64,000 nt of DNA from Solihabitans fulvus (lineage in GTDB: Bacteria > Actinomycetota > Actinomycetes > Mycobacteriales > Pseudonocardiaceae). The position numbers and the translations under genes are program-made. Below the pieces are notes generated by a model, which saw only the letters and a program-made list of their open reading frames with translations, searched no databases and was not told the DNA's origin. The stretch's first letter is position 1. Each line of letters opens with the position of its first letter. Location of the stretch: contig NZ_VUOB01000064.1 of NCBI RefSeq assembly GCF_008386585.1, positions 8,080 through 72,079 of the forward strand, read 5' to 3'. Positions 49,742 to 58,081 of the stretch are shown here, one piece after another.

Positions 49742-50248
49742 CTAGGAGTGCGGGGTCGACGGGCCGCTGGAGGTCGCGGCGGGCTCGGGGCAGTCGCGGA
49801 CCCGCCGGTCGCGCGGGTCGACCTGGAACCGTGCGCCCAGCTCGTCGGCCAGGGCGCGGCGGTCCACGCCGGCGGCCGGCACCAGCCACAGCGACGCCGG
49901 CACGGTCGCCGGGGTGGCCGCCGCGAGGAGGTCGGGATCGTCGCGGTAGAGGTCGCGGAACCGCACGTATCCCTCCTGTTTGGTGAGCGTGGCCAGCGAC
50001 ACCACCCTCGGTTCGCCGGCCAGCGCGGCGGCGGCGTCGCGCATGCCCTGGTCGGTCCGCAAATACAGGACGACCTGGTTGACGCACGTGTCGGGGCCCG
50101 CGCGCGGCAGGGAGCGGCCCGTCGTCGGCGTGCCCCCGCCCCGCGACACCACCAGCACGACCACCACACCCGTGGTGGCCACGGCGGTCAGCGCAGCGGC
50201 GATCCGCAGGCGCTGGGCCGCCGACCGGCGGAGGACATGCTTGGGCAC
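49742..50248 (-). CDS. Single-pass protein with FtsX extracellular-domain fold
   Basis: A 168-aa protein with a short basic N-terminus, one membrane segment (IAAALTAVATTGVVVVLVV, about 15-33) and an outside domain, residues about 50-160. That domain matches the FtsX extracellular domain: CVNQVVLYLRTDQGM, VVSLATLTKQEGYVRFRDLY, DDPDLLAAATPATVPASLWL. FtsX itself has four membrane segments and activates peptidoglycan hydrolases with FtsE; here the ABC part is absent. GTG at 50248. It could modulate a hydrolase or sense the wall; that is inference. Confidence 0.75.
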   Translation of the reverse strand: MPKHVLRRSAAQRLRIAAALTAVATTGVVVVLVVSRGGGTPTTGRSLPRAGPDTCVNQVVLYLRTDQGMRDAAAALAGEPRVVSLATLTKQEGYVRFRDLYRDDPDLLAAATPATVPASLWLVPAAGVDRRALADELGARFQVDPRDRRVRDCPEPAATSSGPSTPHS

Positions 50249-50371
50249 AGGCCGACCTTGGCATGGACGCCGTGCCGCCGGCACCACTGGGCGGTGATTC
50301 CGGGCCGCCTGTGGCGACCGCGACACCCGTGCCCGCCCGCCGCTCCCGCCACCGGCGGGCGGGGCACGGGG

Positions 50372-51274
50372 TCAGCGCGCGCGGCCGGTATCCACCGTGG
50401 CCATGATGTCCTGCACGCGCTGGTAGGTCGGGATGGTCGGCTCGGCGTCGGGCACCGCGTCCGACAGCTCGGCGGCGACGCTCACCACGGCGTGCAGGGC
50501 GGCCCGGAACAGCAGCGAACCGGTGCTGATCCGCGCCACGCCCAGCTCCGCGAGCCGCGCGCGGCTGTGTCGGCCCGGCGCGTACAGCACGTTCAGCGGC
50601 GCCCGCACCGACTCGGCCACGGCCGCGATCGCCGCGTCGTCGGGCAGGCCGGGCACGAACACGCCGTCCGCGCCGGCCTCGACATAGACCCTGGCCCGCC
50701 GCAGCGTCTCCGCGACCGACTCCTGCTCGGCGGCCCGCAGCCAGTAGGTGTCGGTGCGGGCGTTGACGAACAGGCCGGGCACGCGGTCGCGGATCGCCGC
50801 GATCACCCTGGCGTGGCGCCCGGCCGGCACGAGCGATCCGTCGGCGCGGCCGTCCTCGAGGTTGATGCCGACCACGCCGTAGCCGGCCAGTTCGGCGGCG
50901 AGGTCGGCGACCCGCGCCGGGTCGTCGCTGAAACCGCCCTCCACGTCGACGGTCACCAGGCACGGCAGCGCAGTGATGCCGTGCGCCAACGCGAGGGTCT
51001 CCGCGCGGGTGGCTCCGGTGCCGTCGGGTTTGCCGCTGGCGGCGGCGACACCCAGGCTGGTGGTGCCGACGGCGGCGAACCCGTGGGCGGCCAGCGCCGC
51101 AGCGGAGGCGTGGTCCCAGGCGTTGGGCAGCACCAGCGGCGCGCCGGGGACGTGCAGGCCGGCGAAACGCTCGGCGTCGCTCATCATCGCCCTCGTTCCG
51201 GTCGGAGCGGTCTCGGTCGGAGCGGTCTCGGTCGGAGCGGTCTCGGTCGGTTCCGTCCTGGTCGGTTCCGTCAT
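50372..51274 (-). CDS. Isocitrate lyase/PEP mutase-family protein
   Basis: A 300-aa protein. Residues 1-27 are five pentapeptide repeats of TEPTx/TAPTx type; the TIM barrel follows with VLPNAWDHASAAALAAHGFAAVGTTS, VTVDVEGGFSDDP (Asp cluster binding Mg), GINLEDG and LFVNARTDTY. The family cleaves or makes C-C or C-P bonds of 2-hydroxy/oxo acids. ATG at 51274 overlaps the P450 stop (ATGA). A start at 51187 would remove the repeats. The repeat tail is encoded by a 15-bp tandem repeat (51201-51275). Confidence 0.82.
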   Translation of the reverse strand: MTEPTRTEPTETAPTETAPTETAPTGTRAMMSDAERFAGLHVPGAPLVLPNAWDHASAAALAAHGFAAVGTTSLGVAAASGKPDGTGATRAETLALAHGITALPCLVTVDVEGGFSDDPARVADLAAELAGYGVVGINLEDGRADGSLVPAGRHARVIAAIRDRVPGLFVNARTDTYWLRAAEQESVAETLRRARVYVEAGADGVFVPGLPDDAAIAAVAESVRAPLNVLYAPGRHSRARLAELGVARISTGSLLFRAALHAVVSVAAELSDAVPDAEPTIPTYQRVQDIMATVDTGRAR

Positions 51275-51275
51275 C
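51201..51275. repeat. 15-bp tandem repeat encoding a pentapeptide tail
   Basis: Five 15-bp units run from 51201 to 51275: three exact copies of GTCGGAGCGGTCTCG and two variants (GTCGGTTCCGTCCTG, GTCGGTTCCGTCATC). On the minus strand they encode T-E/A-P-T-x pentapeptides at the N-terminus of the PEP-mutase-like protein. Confidence 0.95.
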
Positions 51276-52239
51276 GCGCGGTCACCAGCAGACGGGCCGG
51301 CACCCGCAGGTTCGCCGACGGCTCGTAGGCGAGGTCGGTCTCGACCAGGTCGCGGCCGGGCAGCACCGCGTCGAGGACCCCGGCGGCCAGCTCCAGCGCG
51401 TGGTCGGCGCCGGGGCAGCGGCGGGGGCCGTGGCCGAACGTCAGGTGCGGCGGCTCGCCGCGCTCGGGGTCGAACCGGTCCGGGTCGGCGAACACGGCCG
51501 GGTCGCGGTTGGCCGCGGCGAAGTCCAGCAGCACCACCGTGCCCGGCGCGAGGTCGACACTCGCGAGGCGCGCGCCGGCCACGCTGACCCTGCGGGTGGC
51601 GCGCACCGGCGGGTCAAGGCGCAGCGTCTCGGCGAGCACACCGGCCACCGGCCAGCCGCGCGCGGCGGGACCCGCGCGCAGCGCGTGCGCCACGGCGTTG
51701 CCGACCAGGCCCGCCGTCGCGTCGCAGGCCTGCACCAGCAGCCCGATGCGGGCGGCTACGGCCTCCGGTTCGGCGGGGCCGAGCAGTCCCACCAGCGCCG
51801 CGATCCCGTCGTCGGCACGGGACCTGGCCGCCGCGTCGGCCCCGGGGTGGTAGGCGGCGGCGACCGCCGCGACGCTCCGCACCGCGCGGTCCATGTCGGC
51901 GTCGGTGATCCCGAGCGTCGCGCACAGCACCCCGACCGGGACCCGCCGCGCCACCCGCGCCATCACGTCCACCGGCCGCGGCCCAGCCAGCTCCCGCAGC
52001 GCCAGGTCGCGGGCCCGGTCCCGCAGCGCGACCGCGTCGACACCGGCCAGTTCGGCCGTCGCGAGCGCGCGCCGCCGGGTGTGCGCCGGGCCTTCACAGA
52101 ACCGCGACACGGTGGCCCGCAGCCACGCCAGGGTCGCCTCGGTGTCGGCCGGTTCCGCTTGGGGCACAACGAAATGCTCGTCGGCGAGCACCGCGCGCAC
52201 CTCGGCGTGTCCGGTCACGGTCGGGTCGGAGTCGCTCAT
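51271..52239 (-). CDS. Short cytochrome P450
   Basis: A 322-aa P450, shorter than the usual 400 aa because the N-terminal beta region is reduced. ETLRLDPPVRATRR contains the ExxR motif, and FGHGPRRCPG has the haem Cys (C275). The I-helix segment LVQACDATAGLVG has Asp two places before Thr instead of the usual acid directly before it, so oxygen activation may be altered. It probably oxidises a small metabolite. It is coupled to the PEP-mutase-like gene (ATGA), and its leader has alternative hairpins. Confidence 0.85.
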   Translation of the reverse strand: MSDSDPTVTGHAEVRAVLADEHFVVPQAEPADTEATLAWLRATVSRFCEGPAHTRRRALATAELAGVDAVALRDRARDLALRELAGPRPVDVMARVARRVPVGVLCATLGITDADMDRAVRSVAAVAAAYHPGADAAARSRADDGIAALVGLLGPAEPEAVAARIGLLVQACDATAGLVGNAVAHALRAGPAARGWPVAGVLAETLRLDPPVRATRRVSVAGARLASVDLAPGTVVLLDFAAANRDPAVFADPDRFDPERGEPPHLTFGHGPRRCPGADHALELAAGVLDAVLPGRDLVETDLAYEPSANLRVPARLLVTAR

Positions 52240-52244
52240 GATGT

Positions 52245-52301
52245 CGACCCTAGGTCGGTGACGTGTCGGCGCTGGCCGACACGTCAGCGCCGAGCTGACG
52301 T
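52245..52301 (-). promoter_or_regulatory. Alternative hairpins between LysR stop and P450 start
   Basis: Reading the minus strand, ACGTCAGC/GCTGACGT (52281-52301, 5-nt loop) is followed by TGACGTGTCGGC/GCCGACACGTCA (52259-52286, 4-nt loop) and by CGACC-cta-GGTCG (52245-52257). The first two share 52281-52286, so only one can form at a time. The pair fills the 62-bp gap before the P450 ATG. It could be an attenuator, a translation switch, or overlapping operator half-sites (repeated TGACGT). Confidence 0.65.
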
Positions 52302-53222
52302 TCAGCGGGAGCGCGCCGACGGTGATGCGTGGCTGCTCTGGCGTGCCGCCACCGACGAGCGCAGCGCCGCCACGCACGCCGCGACCGCGGGATGCCCGCC
52401 CGCCCCGGCCCGGTAGGCCGCCTGGGTGCGCCGGTGCACCGGCAGCCGCGTCAGCACCACACCCTCCGGCGGGTCGCCCACACCTAGTTCCGGCACCATC
52501 GCCACCCCGAGGCCGGCGGCCACCAGCGCCAGCACCGTGCCGAAGTCGTCGGCGTGGTGCCGCACGCGCGGCGTGAACCCGGCGACCTGACAGGCCCGCA
52601 CCGCCACCAGGTGGCACAGCGTGTCGGGGCGGCCGAGGATCCACGGCAGGTCCCGGCACCAGCCGATCGGATCGACGCCGACCTCGGGCGGGCGCGCCGA
52701 CGCCAGGAACATCGCCTCGGTCAGCAGCGGCTCGCTGTCCAGCCCGGGGTCCCGTTGCTGCGGCACGAAGTCGTAGTCGTGCACCAACGCCACATCCAGC
52801 TCCCCGCCCCGCACCGCGTCGGGCACCTCCGCCGGGTCGACCTCGTCCACCCGCAGCTCCAGGCCAGGATGCCGGCGGGCCAACTCCACCAACGCCGCAG
52901 GCAGGATCGTGCGCGCCGCGGTGGGGAACGCCCCGATCCGCAGCGGCCCGGCCAGCCCGCCGCCCGCCTCGGCCACCGCGGCCGACGCCCGTTCCAGGAC
53001 CGCCAACACGTCCTCGGCGTGCTCGACCAGGACCAGCCCGGCCGGCGTCAACACCACGCCCCGACCCGACCGCGCCAGCAGCGCGACGCCGGCCTCCCGC
53101 TCCAGCGCCGACAGCTGTTGGGACACCGCCGACGCCGTGTACGCCAGCGCCTCGGCCACCGCCGCGATCGTGCCCCGGCGCGCCAACTCCCGCAGCAACC
53201 GCAGCTTCCGCACATCCAGCAT
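52302..53222 (-). CDS. LysR-family regulator
   Basis: A 306-aa LysR protein: HTH LRLLRELARRGTIAAVAEALAYTASAVSQQLSALEREAG and effector domain (GPLRIGAFPTAARTILPAAL, DVALVHDYDFVPQQRDPGLDSEPLL). The His-Asp-Tyr-Asp run is typical of the actinobacterial LysR group near amino-acid or aromatic genes. ATG at 53222. It is divergent from the DapA-like gene 71 bp away and directly precedes the P450 operon on its own strand, so it may control either or both. Confidence 0.88.
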   Translation of the reverse strand: MLDVRKLRLLRELARRGTIAAVAEALAYTASAVSQQLSALEREAGVALLARSGRGVVLTPAGLVLVEHAEDVLAVLERASAAVAEAGGGLAGPLRIGAFPTAARTILPAALVELARRHPGLELRVDEVDPAEVPDAVRGGELDVALVHDYDFVPQQRDPGLDSEPLLTEAMFLASARPPEVGVDPIGWCRDLPWILGRPDTLCHLVAVRACQVAGFTPRVRHHADDFGTVLALVAAGLGVAMVPELGVGDPPEGVVLTRLPVHRRTQAAYRAGAGGHPAVAACVAALRSSVAARQSSHASPSARSR

Positions 53223-53293
53223 CAGCACAGCTTACGAATAACCCAACAAACCTGAACTGGACCTACCCGATGGCGGCCGGTGAGGCTTGGGCC

Positions 53294-54172
53294 ATGACCC
53301 CCGGCCTGCACGGCATCCACGTCCCCCTCATCACCCCCATGACCGCCGACGGCGCCATCGACCCCGACGCCCTGGCCGCGCTCGCCAACCGCGTCCTGGA
53401 CGACGGCGCCACCGGCCTGGTCGCCCTCGGCACCACCGCCGAGACCGCCACCCTCACCGACACCGAACGCCACACCGTCCTCGACATCTGCGCCGACGTC
53501 TGCCGCGACCGCGCCGCCACCCTCACCGTCGGGGCCGGCAGCAACGACACCCACGCCACCGCCGACGCCCTGCGCGCCCTCACCCGCTGGCCCAGGGCCA
53601 CTGCCGCGCTCGTCCCCGTCCCCTACTTCAACCGCCCGGCCGAGGCAGGCGTCATCGCCCACTTCACCCACCTCGCCAAGCACAGCCCCGTGCCCATCGT
53701 GATCTACAACGTCCCCTACCGCACCGGCCAGACCATCACCGCCGCCACCCTGCGCCACCTCGCCGCCCTGCCAGCCATCGTCGGCGTCAAGCACGCCGTC
53801 GGCGGCATCGACCAGGACACCATCACCCTGCTCGCCGACCCGCCCGCCGACTTCGCCGTCCTCGCCGGCGACGACGCCTACCTCTCGCCGCTGCTGGCCA
53901 TCGGCGCGGCGGGCGGCATCCTCGCCTCCGCGCACCTGCGCACCCGCGACTTCGTCGACCTCGCCACCGCCTGGCGCACCGGCGACCTGCCCACCGCCCG
54001 CGCCACCGGCCACCGCCTCGCCGCGCTGTCCACCGCCCTGTTCGCCGAACCCAACCCGGCCGTCATCAAGGCCGTCCTGCACGCACAGGGCCACCTTCCC
54101 AGCCCCGCCGTGCGACTCCCCCTGCTGCCGGCCAGCCCCGCCGCGCTGCGCGCCGCCCTCCAGCACGCCTGA
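53294..54172 (+). CDS. DapA/DHDPS-family aldolase
   Basis: A 292-aa class I aldolase of the dihydrodipicolinate synthase/N-acetylneuraminate lyase family: GIHVPLITPMTADGAIDPDAL, ALGTTAETATLTDTER (usually GTTGE), Tyr in IYNVPYRTGQ with the Arg used by true DapA, and Schiff-base Lys in VGVKHAVGG. The Gly-to-Ala change in the substrate-carboxylate loop may alter specificity. It condenses or cleaves pyruvate-based keto acids. ATG at 53294. It is divergent from a LysR gene, typical of a substrate-inducible catabolic gene. Confidence 0.85.
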   Translation: MTPGLHGIHVPLITPMTADGAIDPDALAALANRVLDDGATGLVALGTTAETATLTDTERHTVLDICADVCRDRAATLTVGAGSNDTHATADALRALTRWPRATAALVPVPYFNRPAEAGVIAHFTHLAKHSPVPIVIYNVPYRTGQTITAATLRHLAALPAIVGVKHAVGGIDQDTITLLADPPADFAVLAGDDAYLSPLLAIGAAGGILASAHLRTRDFVDLATAWRTGDLPTARATGHRLAALSTALFAEPNPAVIKAVLHAQGHLPSPAVRLPLLPASPAALRAALQHA

Positions 54173-54275
54173 CCCGGACCCTGTTCACTCGAAACGCCAC
54201 AACGCCGAACTCCGTCCGGCTACAGTTCGATCTGACCCGACCACGATCGGACGCACCGAACCAGGCAGGCCGCCC

Positions 54276-54740
54276 ATGGACGACACCGACCGCGCGCTCC
54301 TCGCGCTCCTGCAACACGACGCGACCCTCAGCTACACCACCCTCGCCGGCGGCATCGGCCTGTCCTCCGCCGCGACCCACGACCGCGTCCGCAAACTCCG
54401 CGACACCGGCGTCATTCGCCGCACCACCATCGACGTCGACCCCACGGCACTGGGCCGACCCACCCTCGCCTACGTCCTGCTCAGCGCCGACACCTGGATC
54501 GGCGACGACGACACCGCCACCCGGCTACGCGCCCTGCCCTGGGTCGAGGAAGCCCACATCGTCGCCGGCAGCGCCTCCCTGCTCGTCAAGGTCCGCACCG
54601 CCGACAACACCGAACTCCAGGCCGTCCTCCGCCGCCTCTACGACATCCCCGGCGTCAGCGGCACCCAGACCATCGTCGTCCTGGACACCGTCTTCGAACG
54701 CCCCACCAACCCACACGGAAACCCCACCACCCATGACTGA
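54276..54740 (+). CDS. Lrp/AsnC-family regulator
   Basis: A 154-aa Lrp protein: HTH LLALLQHDATLSYTTLAGGIGLSSAATHDRVRKLRDTGVIRR and a RAM effector domain ending LQAVLRRLYDIPGVSGTQTIVVLDTVFER. It responds to amino acids and usually regulates neighbouring metabolism. ATG at 54276 is 103 bp after the DapA-like gene. Its stop overlaps the start of the NudC gene by 8 nt, indicating one transcript. Confidence 0.9.
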   Translation: MDDTDRALLALLQHDATLSYTTLAGGIGLSSAATHDRVRKLRDTGVIRRTTIDVDPTALGRPTLAYVLLSADTWIGDDDTATRLRALPWVEEAHIVAGSASLLVKVRTADNTELQAVLRRLYDIPGVSGTQTIVVLDTVFERPTNPHGNPTTHD

Positions 54741-55641
54741 GCACGCCCTCGCCTACACCGGCGGCCACCTCGACCGCGCCGCCGCCCTGCGCACCGACCC
54801 CGCCTGGATCGCCGACGCCCTCGCCCGACCCGACAGCACCGTCATCCCCCTGTGGCGCGACCGCTGCCTCACCCGCCACGGCCGGCCCGTCACGCTGCCC
54901 GCCCCGGCACTGCCCGACACCACCCCGGTGTTCCTCGGCCTGCGCGACACCACCGCGATCTTCGCCGCCGACCTGTCCCACCTCACCGAACCCGCGGCCC
55001 TGGACCACACCGGAGCCACCGACACCCACGACCTCCGCGCCGTCGTCAACGACCTCGCCCCCGCCGACGCCGCCACCATCGCCTACGCCAGGGGCATCAC
55101 CCACTGGCACCGCAACCAACAGTTCTGCGGCGCCTGCGGCACCGACACCGACGTCCGCGACGGCGGCCACCTGCGCGCCTGCCGGAACCCCGACTGCGAG
55201 AAACTCCTGTTCCCCCGCATCGAACCCGCCGTCATCATGGTCATCCAGGCGCCCGCCACCGCCGCGGCGCCGGCACGCTGCCTCCTCGGCCGGCACCACG
55301 GCAGCGACGAGGACAGCTACTCCACCCTCGCCGGCTTCGTCGAGATCGGCGAGAACCTCGAGGACGCCGTCCGCCGCGAGGCCGCCGAGGAGGCAGGCGT
55401 GCGCATCGGCGCCGTCGCCTACCAGGCGTCCCAGGCCTGGCCCTTCCCCGCCGGGCTCATGGTCGGCTTCCGCGCCACCGCGCTCACCGACACCACCGCC
55501 GTGGACGGCGTCGAACTCCTCGACGCCCGCTGGTTCACCCCGGCCGAACTCCGCGACCGCGCCACCCGCCGCCCACTGGCCAGGACCGACTCCATCGGCG
55601 ACCTCCTCCTACGGTCCTGGCTCGACGACCACCCCGCCTGA
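54733..55641 (+). CDS. nudC: NADH pyrophosphatase (Nudix)
   Basis: A 302-aa NudC enzyme: N-terminal domain, zinc ribbon FCGACG and ACRNPDCE (Cys at about 130-150), and a Nudix box GFVEIGENLEDAVRREAAEEAGV written here as GFVEIGEN and REAAEEAG. SQAWPFPAGLMVGF is the NAD-specific SQPWPFP element with Ala for Pro. It hydrolyses NADH and may remove the NAD cap from RNA. ATG at 54733 overlaps the Lrp stop. Length is normal. Confidence 0.9.
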   Translation: MTEHALAYTGGHLDRAAALRTDPAWIADALARPDSTVIPLWRDRCLTRHGRPVTLPAPALPDTTPVFLGLRDTTAIFAADLSHLTEPAALDHTGATDTHDLRAVVNDLAPADAATIAYARGITHWHRNQQFCGACGTDTDVRDGGHLRACRNPDCEKLLFPRIEPAVIMVIQAPATAAAPARCLLGRHHGSDEDSYSTLAGFVEIGENLEDAVRREAAEEAGVRIGAVAYQASQAWPFPAGLMVGFRATALTDTTAVDGVELLDARWFTPAELRDRATRRPLARTDSIGDLLLRSWLDDHPA

Positions 55642-55656
55642 TCCGGCCGCAGCCGA

Positions 55657-56628
55657 TCAGCCCAACTCCTTCAGCGCCAACCGGGCCTCCTCCGCCACCA
55701 CCCGACGCTCCCCCTCCGCGCCGAGGCCGAGCACGTCCCGCAACGCCAACCCGTAGGCCGTGTCCAACGCCCGCTCCGCCGGCACCTCGACATGCGGCCG
55801 CACACCGACGGCCTCCCAGTTGGTGCCCGACACCGGGTTGATCGCCCGCCCCGACGGCACCGCGGACTTCAGGTGCGCGGCCACCCGGTAACGCCCGCCG
55901 GGATGCGCGCCACCCCTGGTGACCTCGCCGACCAGCGTCGCCCGCCCCAGCTCACGCAGGTTGTAGCTCAGCTCCTCCCCGCCCGAGAACGTCGACGAGC
56001 TGGTGACCACGTACACCGGCTTGTCGCCGCCGAACCGCGCGCCGGGCACGTACGGCAGCGTCCAGAACTGCTTCGTGCTGTCGCTCGGCCTGAAGTACAG
56101 GTCGTTGAGGTGCGTCTCCTCGTCGAACAGGTAGCTGCACAACAGCGCCACCATGTCCGGATCGCCGCCGCTGTTGCGACGCAGGTCCACCAGCAGCACG
56201 TCCGCGTCGGCCACCAGGTTCATCGCCGCCACCGCCGCGGGCCCCGACACCGACGGCGAGAACAGCCTGCGCACGTCCAACAGCGCCACGTTGCCCGGCA
56301 GTCGCTCGACCCGGGCGAACCCGTGCCCTGCCAGCGCCGCCTCCCGCCGCTGCGCGGCCATGTCGTGCAGCTCCGGCGCGTCCTGCTCGGGAATCTCCGC
56401 CACGCTGTGCAGCAGGCGCAGGTGCTTGTCCCCGTTGACCGACTGGAGATCCTCGGTGACCACCCGTGCGAAACCCTCGTCGTCGGAGACACCCCGATAG
56501 GCGCCCTCGGCCAACCGCCGCGTCAACACCTGGCAGATCCGCTCGGCGACGTCGGGAAAAACATAGCGATCAGTGAGCTGCCCGACCAGCACGCCGATCT
56601 CCGGCGACCAGTCCCGTTCCGTGTCCAT
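55657..56628 (-). CDS. S41-family C-terminal processing peptidase-like protein
   Basis: A 323-aa tail-specific protease-like protein: tricorn/S41 core with VLLVDLRRNSGGDPDMVALLCSYLF and catalytic Ser in TSSSTFSGGEELSYNL, then GRATLVGEVTRGGAHPGG. There is no PDZ domain or signal peptide, so it is cytoplasmic, like IRBP-type S41 members. ATG at 56628. It lies 50 bp after the thioesterase on the same strand; a shared transcript is possible. Confidence 0.88.
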   Translation of the reverse strand: MDTERDWSPEIGVLVGQLTDRYVFPDVAERICQVLTRRLAEGAYRGVSDDEGFARVVTEDLQSVNGDKHLRLLHSVAEIPEQDAPELHDMAAQRREAALAGHGFARVERLPGNVALLDVRRLFSPSVSGPAAVAAMNLVADADVLLVDLRRNSGGDPDMVALLCSYLFDEETHLNDLYFRPSDSTKQFWTLPYVPGARFGGDKPVYVVTSSSTFSGGEELSYNLRELGRATLVGEVTRGGAHPGGRYRVAAHLKSAVPSGRAINPVSGTNWEAVGVRPHVEVPAERALDTAYGLALRDVLGLGAEGERRVVAEEARLALKELG

Positions 56629-56677
56629 GGCGGGAAATCTACAAACCGCACCGAACAACGCACCCAGGCCCCTGTGG

Positions 56678-57136
56678 CTAGCCCCGCCCGGGCGGCAACA
56701 CCAGACACGTCGTGGTCGCCGTCGCCAACAACCGGCCCCGCGCGTCGGTCAACGTCCCCTCACCCGTGACGACCTGACGGCCCCGATGCACCACCCGGCC
56801 CTCCGCGCGCACCACCGTACCGTCCAACGGCCCCGGCCGCAGGAACTTCACCGCCAGATCCAACGACGTGTACCCCACCCCCGCCGCCAACGTCGTGTGC
56901 ACCGCACACCCCATCGCCGAGTCCAACATCGTGGCCGCCACACCCCCGTGCAACGTCCCCAACGGATTGGCCAACTCCGGACGGGTGCTCAACACGATCG
57001 CCACCCGACCGTCCTCCACCTCGTCGAACGCCATGCCCAACACCGCGCCGATACCCACCGACACGCTCTGCGCGTGAATGGACTGCATCAACTGCAAACC
57101 GTCCAACAACGCCATCGGACTCTTGCGCTCACTCAC
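56678..57136 (-). CDS. PaaI-type hotdog thioesterase
   Basis: A 152-aa single hotdog domain: NPLGTLHGGVAATMLDSAMGCAV is the PaaI motif with the HGG and Asp that hold the thioester, followed by SLDLAVKFLRPGPLDG. It hydrolyses acyl- or phenylacetyl-CoA-like thioesters. GTG at 57136 (TTG at 57142 possible). It is divergent from a TetR gene with a 9-bp dyad between them, so it is probably the TetR target. Confidence 0.88.
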   Translation of the reverse strand: MSERKSPMALLDGLQLMQSIHAQSVSVGIGAVLGMAFDEVEDGRVAIVLSTRPELANPLGTLHGGVAATMLDSAMGCAVHTTLAAGVGYTSLDLAVKFLRPGPLDGTVVRAEGRVVHRGRQVVTGEGTLTDARGRLLATATTTCLVLPPGRG

Positions 57137-57193
57137 CGGCAAACCCCCAGCTCAGTCCGGCCGGAACGGACCATCCGCCCGCGCCACGCGCCA

Positions 57194-57224
57194 AGTTGAC
57201 ACCGTCAAGTTACCAGTGTCAACT
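57194..57224. promoter_or_regulatory. Inverted repeat in the thioesterase/TetR spacer
   Basis: AGTTGACAC (57194-57202) and GTGTCAACT (57216-57224) are perfect arms around a 13-nt spacer, ending 6 bp before the TetR GTG. TTGACA within the left arm also resembles a -35 box. This is a strong TetR operator candidate. Confidence 0.7.
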
Positions 57225-57230
57225 AACTCC

Positions 57231-57995
57231 GTGAACGCACCCGCGCGACGCAGACGAGCCCGACCGGGCGACGGCGACCTCCTCCGCGAGGACATCCTGC
57301 GGGTCGCCGAACAACTCCTCCTCGAAACCGGCGACGACACCACCCTCACCCTCCGCGCCGTCGCCGCCCGCGCCCACGTCACCACACCCTCGGTCTACCT
57401 GCACTTCACCGACAAACAAGCCCTCGTCGGCGCCGTCTGCCTCCGCGTCTGGGAAGGACTCGGCGCCCGCATGCGCGAAGCCACCGCCGACGTCACCGAC
57501 CCCTACCACGCACTCCGCCGCACCGGCACCGCCTACATCCTCTTCGGCCTCGACCACCCCGTGCAGTACCGACTCCTCATGATGCGACCACCAACCCCCG
57601 GCGACACCCGCTCGGAAAAGGCCGCGGCCGACGCCTGCTTCCACTACCTCGTCGACGCCGTCCGCCCCTGCGTCGACGCAGGCATCCTCGAAGGCGACCC
57701 AGCACAACTCGCCCTCCAGATGTGGTCAGCCGTGCACGGCTGCGTCACTCTCCAGATCTCCCAACCCGACTTCCCCTGGCCAACCGACCGCGAAGCCCTC
57801 GCCGAGGACGTCGCCAGAATGGCCGGACTCGGCACCGGCCTGCTCAGCCGCGTCCGCACCGCGCCACCCACCGTCACCGGCGTCGACTACGCCACCCAGT
57901 TCACCGCGACACGCACCGCACTCAACCCCGTGCCCGAAGCCGGACACGTGCCCCAGCAAGAGGGCCAGCCGGGATACGAGCGAAACGGGCAATGA
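57231..57995 (+). CDS. TetR-family regulator
   Basis: A 254-aa TetR protein of the WHG type: LREDILRVAEQLLLETGDDTTLTLRAVAARAHVTTPSVYLHFTDKQALV holds the HTH (residues about 20-65), and a WHG-like domain follows. GTG at 57231 lies just after the dyad. It is divergent from the thioesterase, its likely target. After its stop the sequence degenerates into gene fragments. Confidence 0.88.
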   Translation: MNAPARRRRARPGDGDLLREDILRVAEQLLLETGDDTTLTLRAVAARAHVTTPSVYLHFTDKQALVGAVCLRVWEGLGARMREATADVTDPYHALRRTGTAYILFGLDHPVQYRLLMMRPPTPGDTRSEKAAADACFHYLVDAVRPCVDAGILEGDPAQLALQMWSAVHGCVTLQISQPDFPWPTDREALAEDVARMAGLGTGLLSRVRTAPPTVTGVDYATQFTATRTALNPVPEAGHVPQQEGQPGYERNGQ

Positions 57996-58081
57996 GCGCC
58001 CAAAGCTGCTGGTCGGGCAGATGTACTCCGAAACCCTCGGGCAGCAAGGTGATCAGCTCGGTGTAGCAAAACCCGTGCTGG

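Noticed and set aside
53287..55641. A 784-codon frame covering the DapA-like and NudC genes
   Set aside because: Only the part from 54733 is real (NudC); the rest is an Arg/Pro-rich shadow of the DapA-like and Lrp genes.
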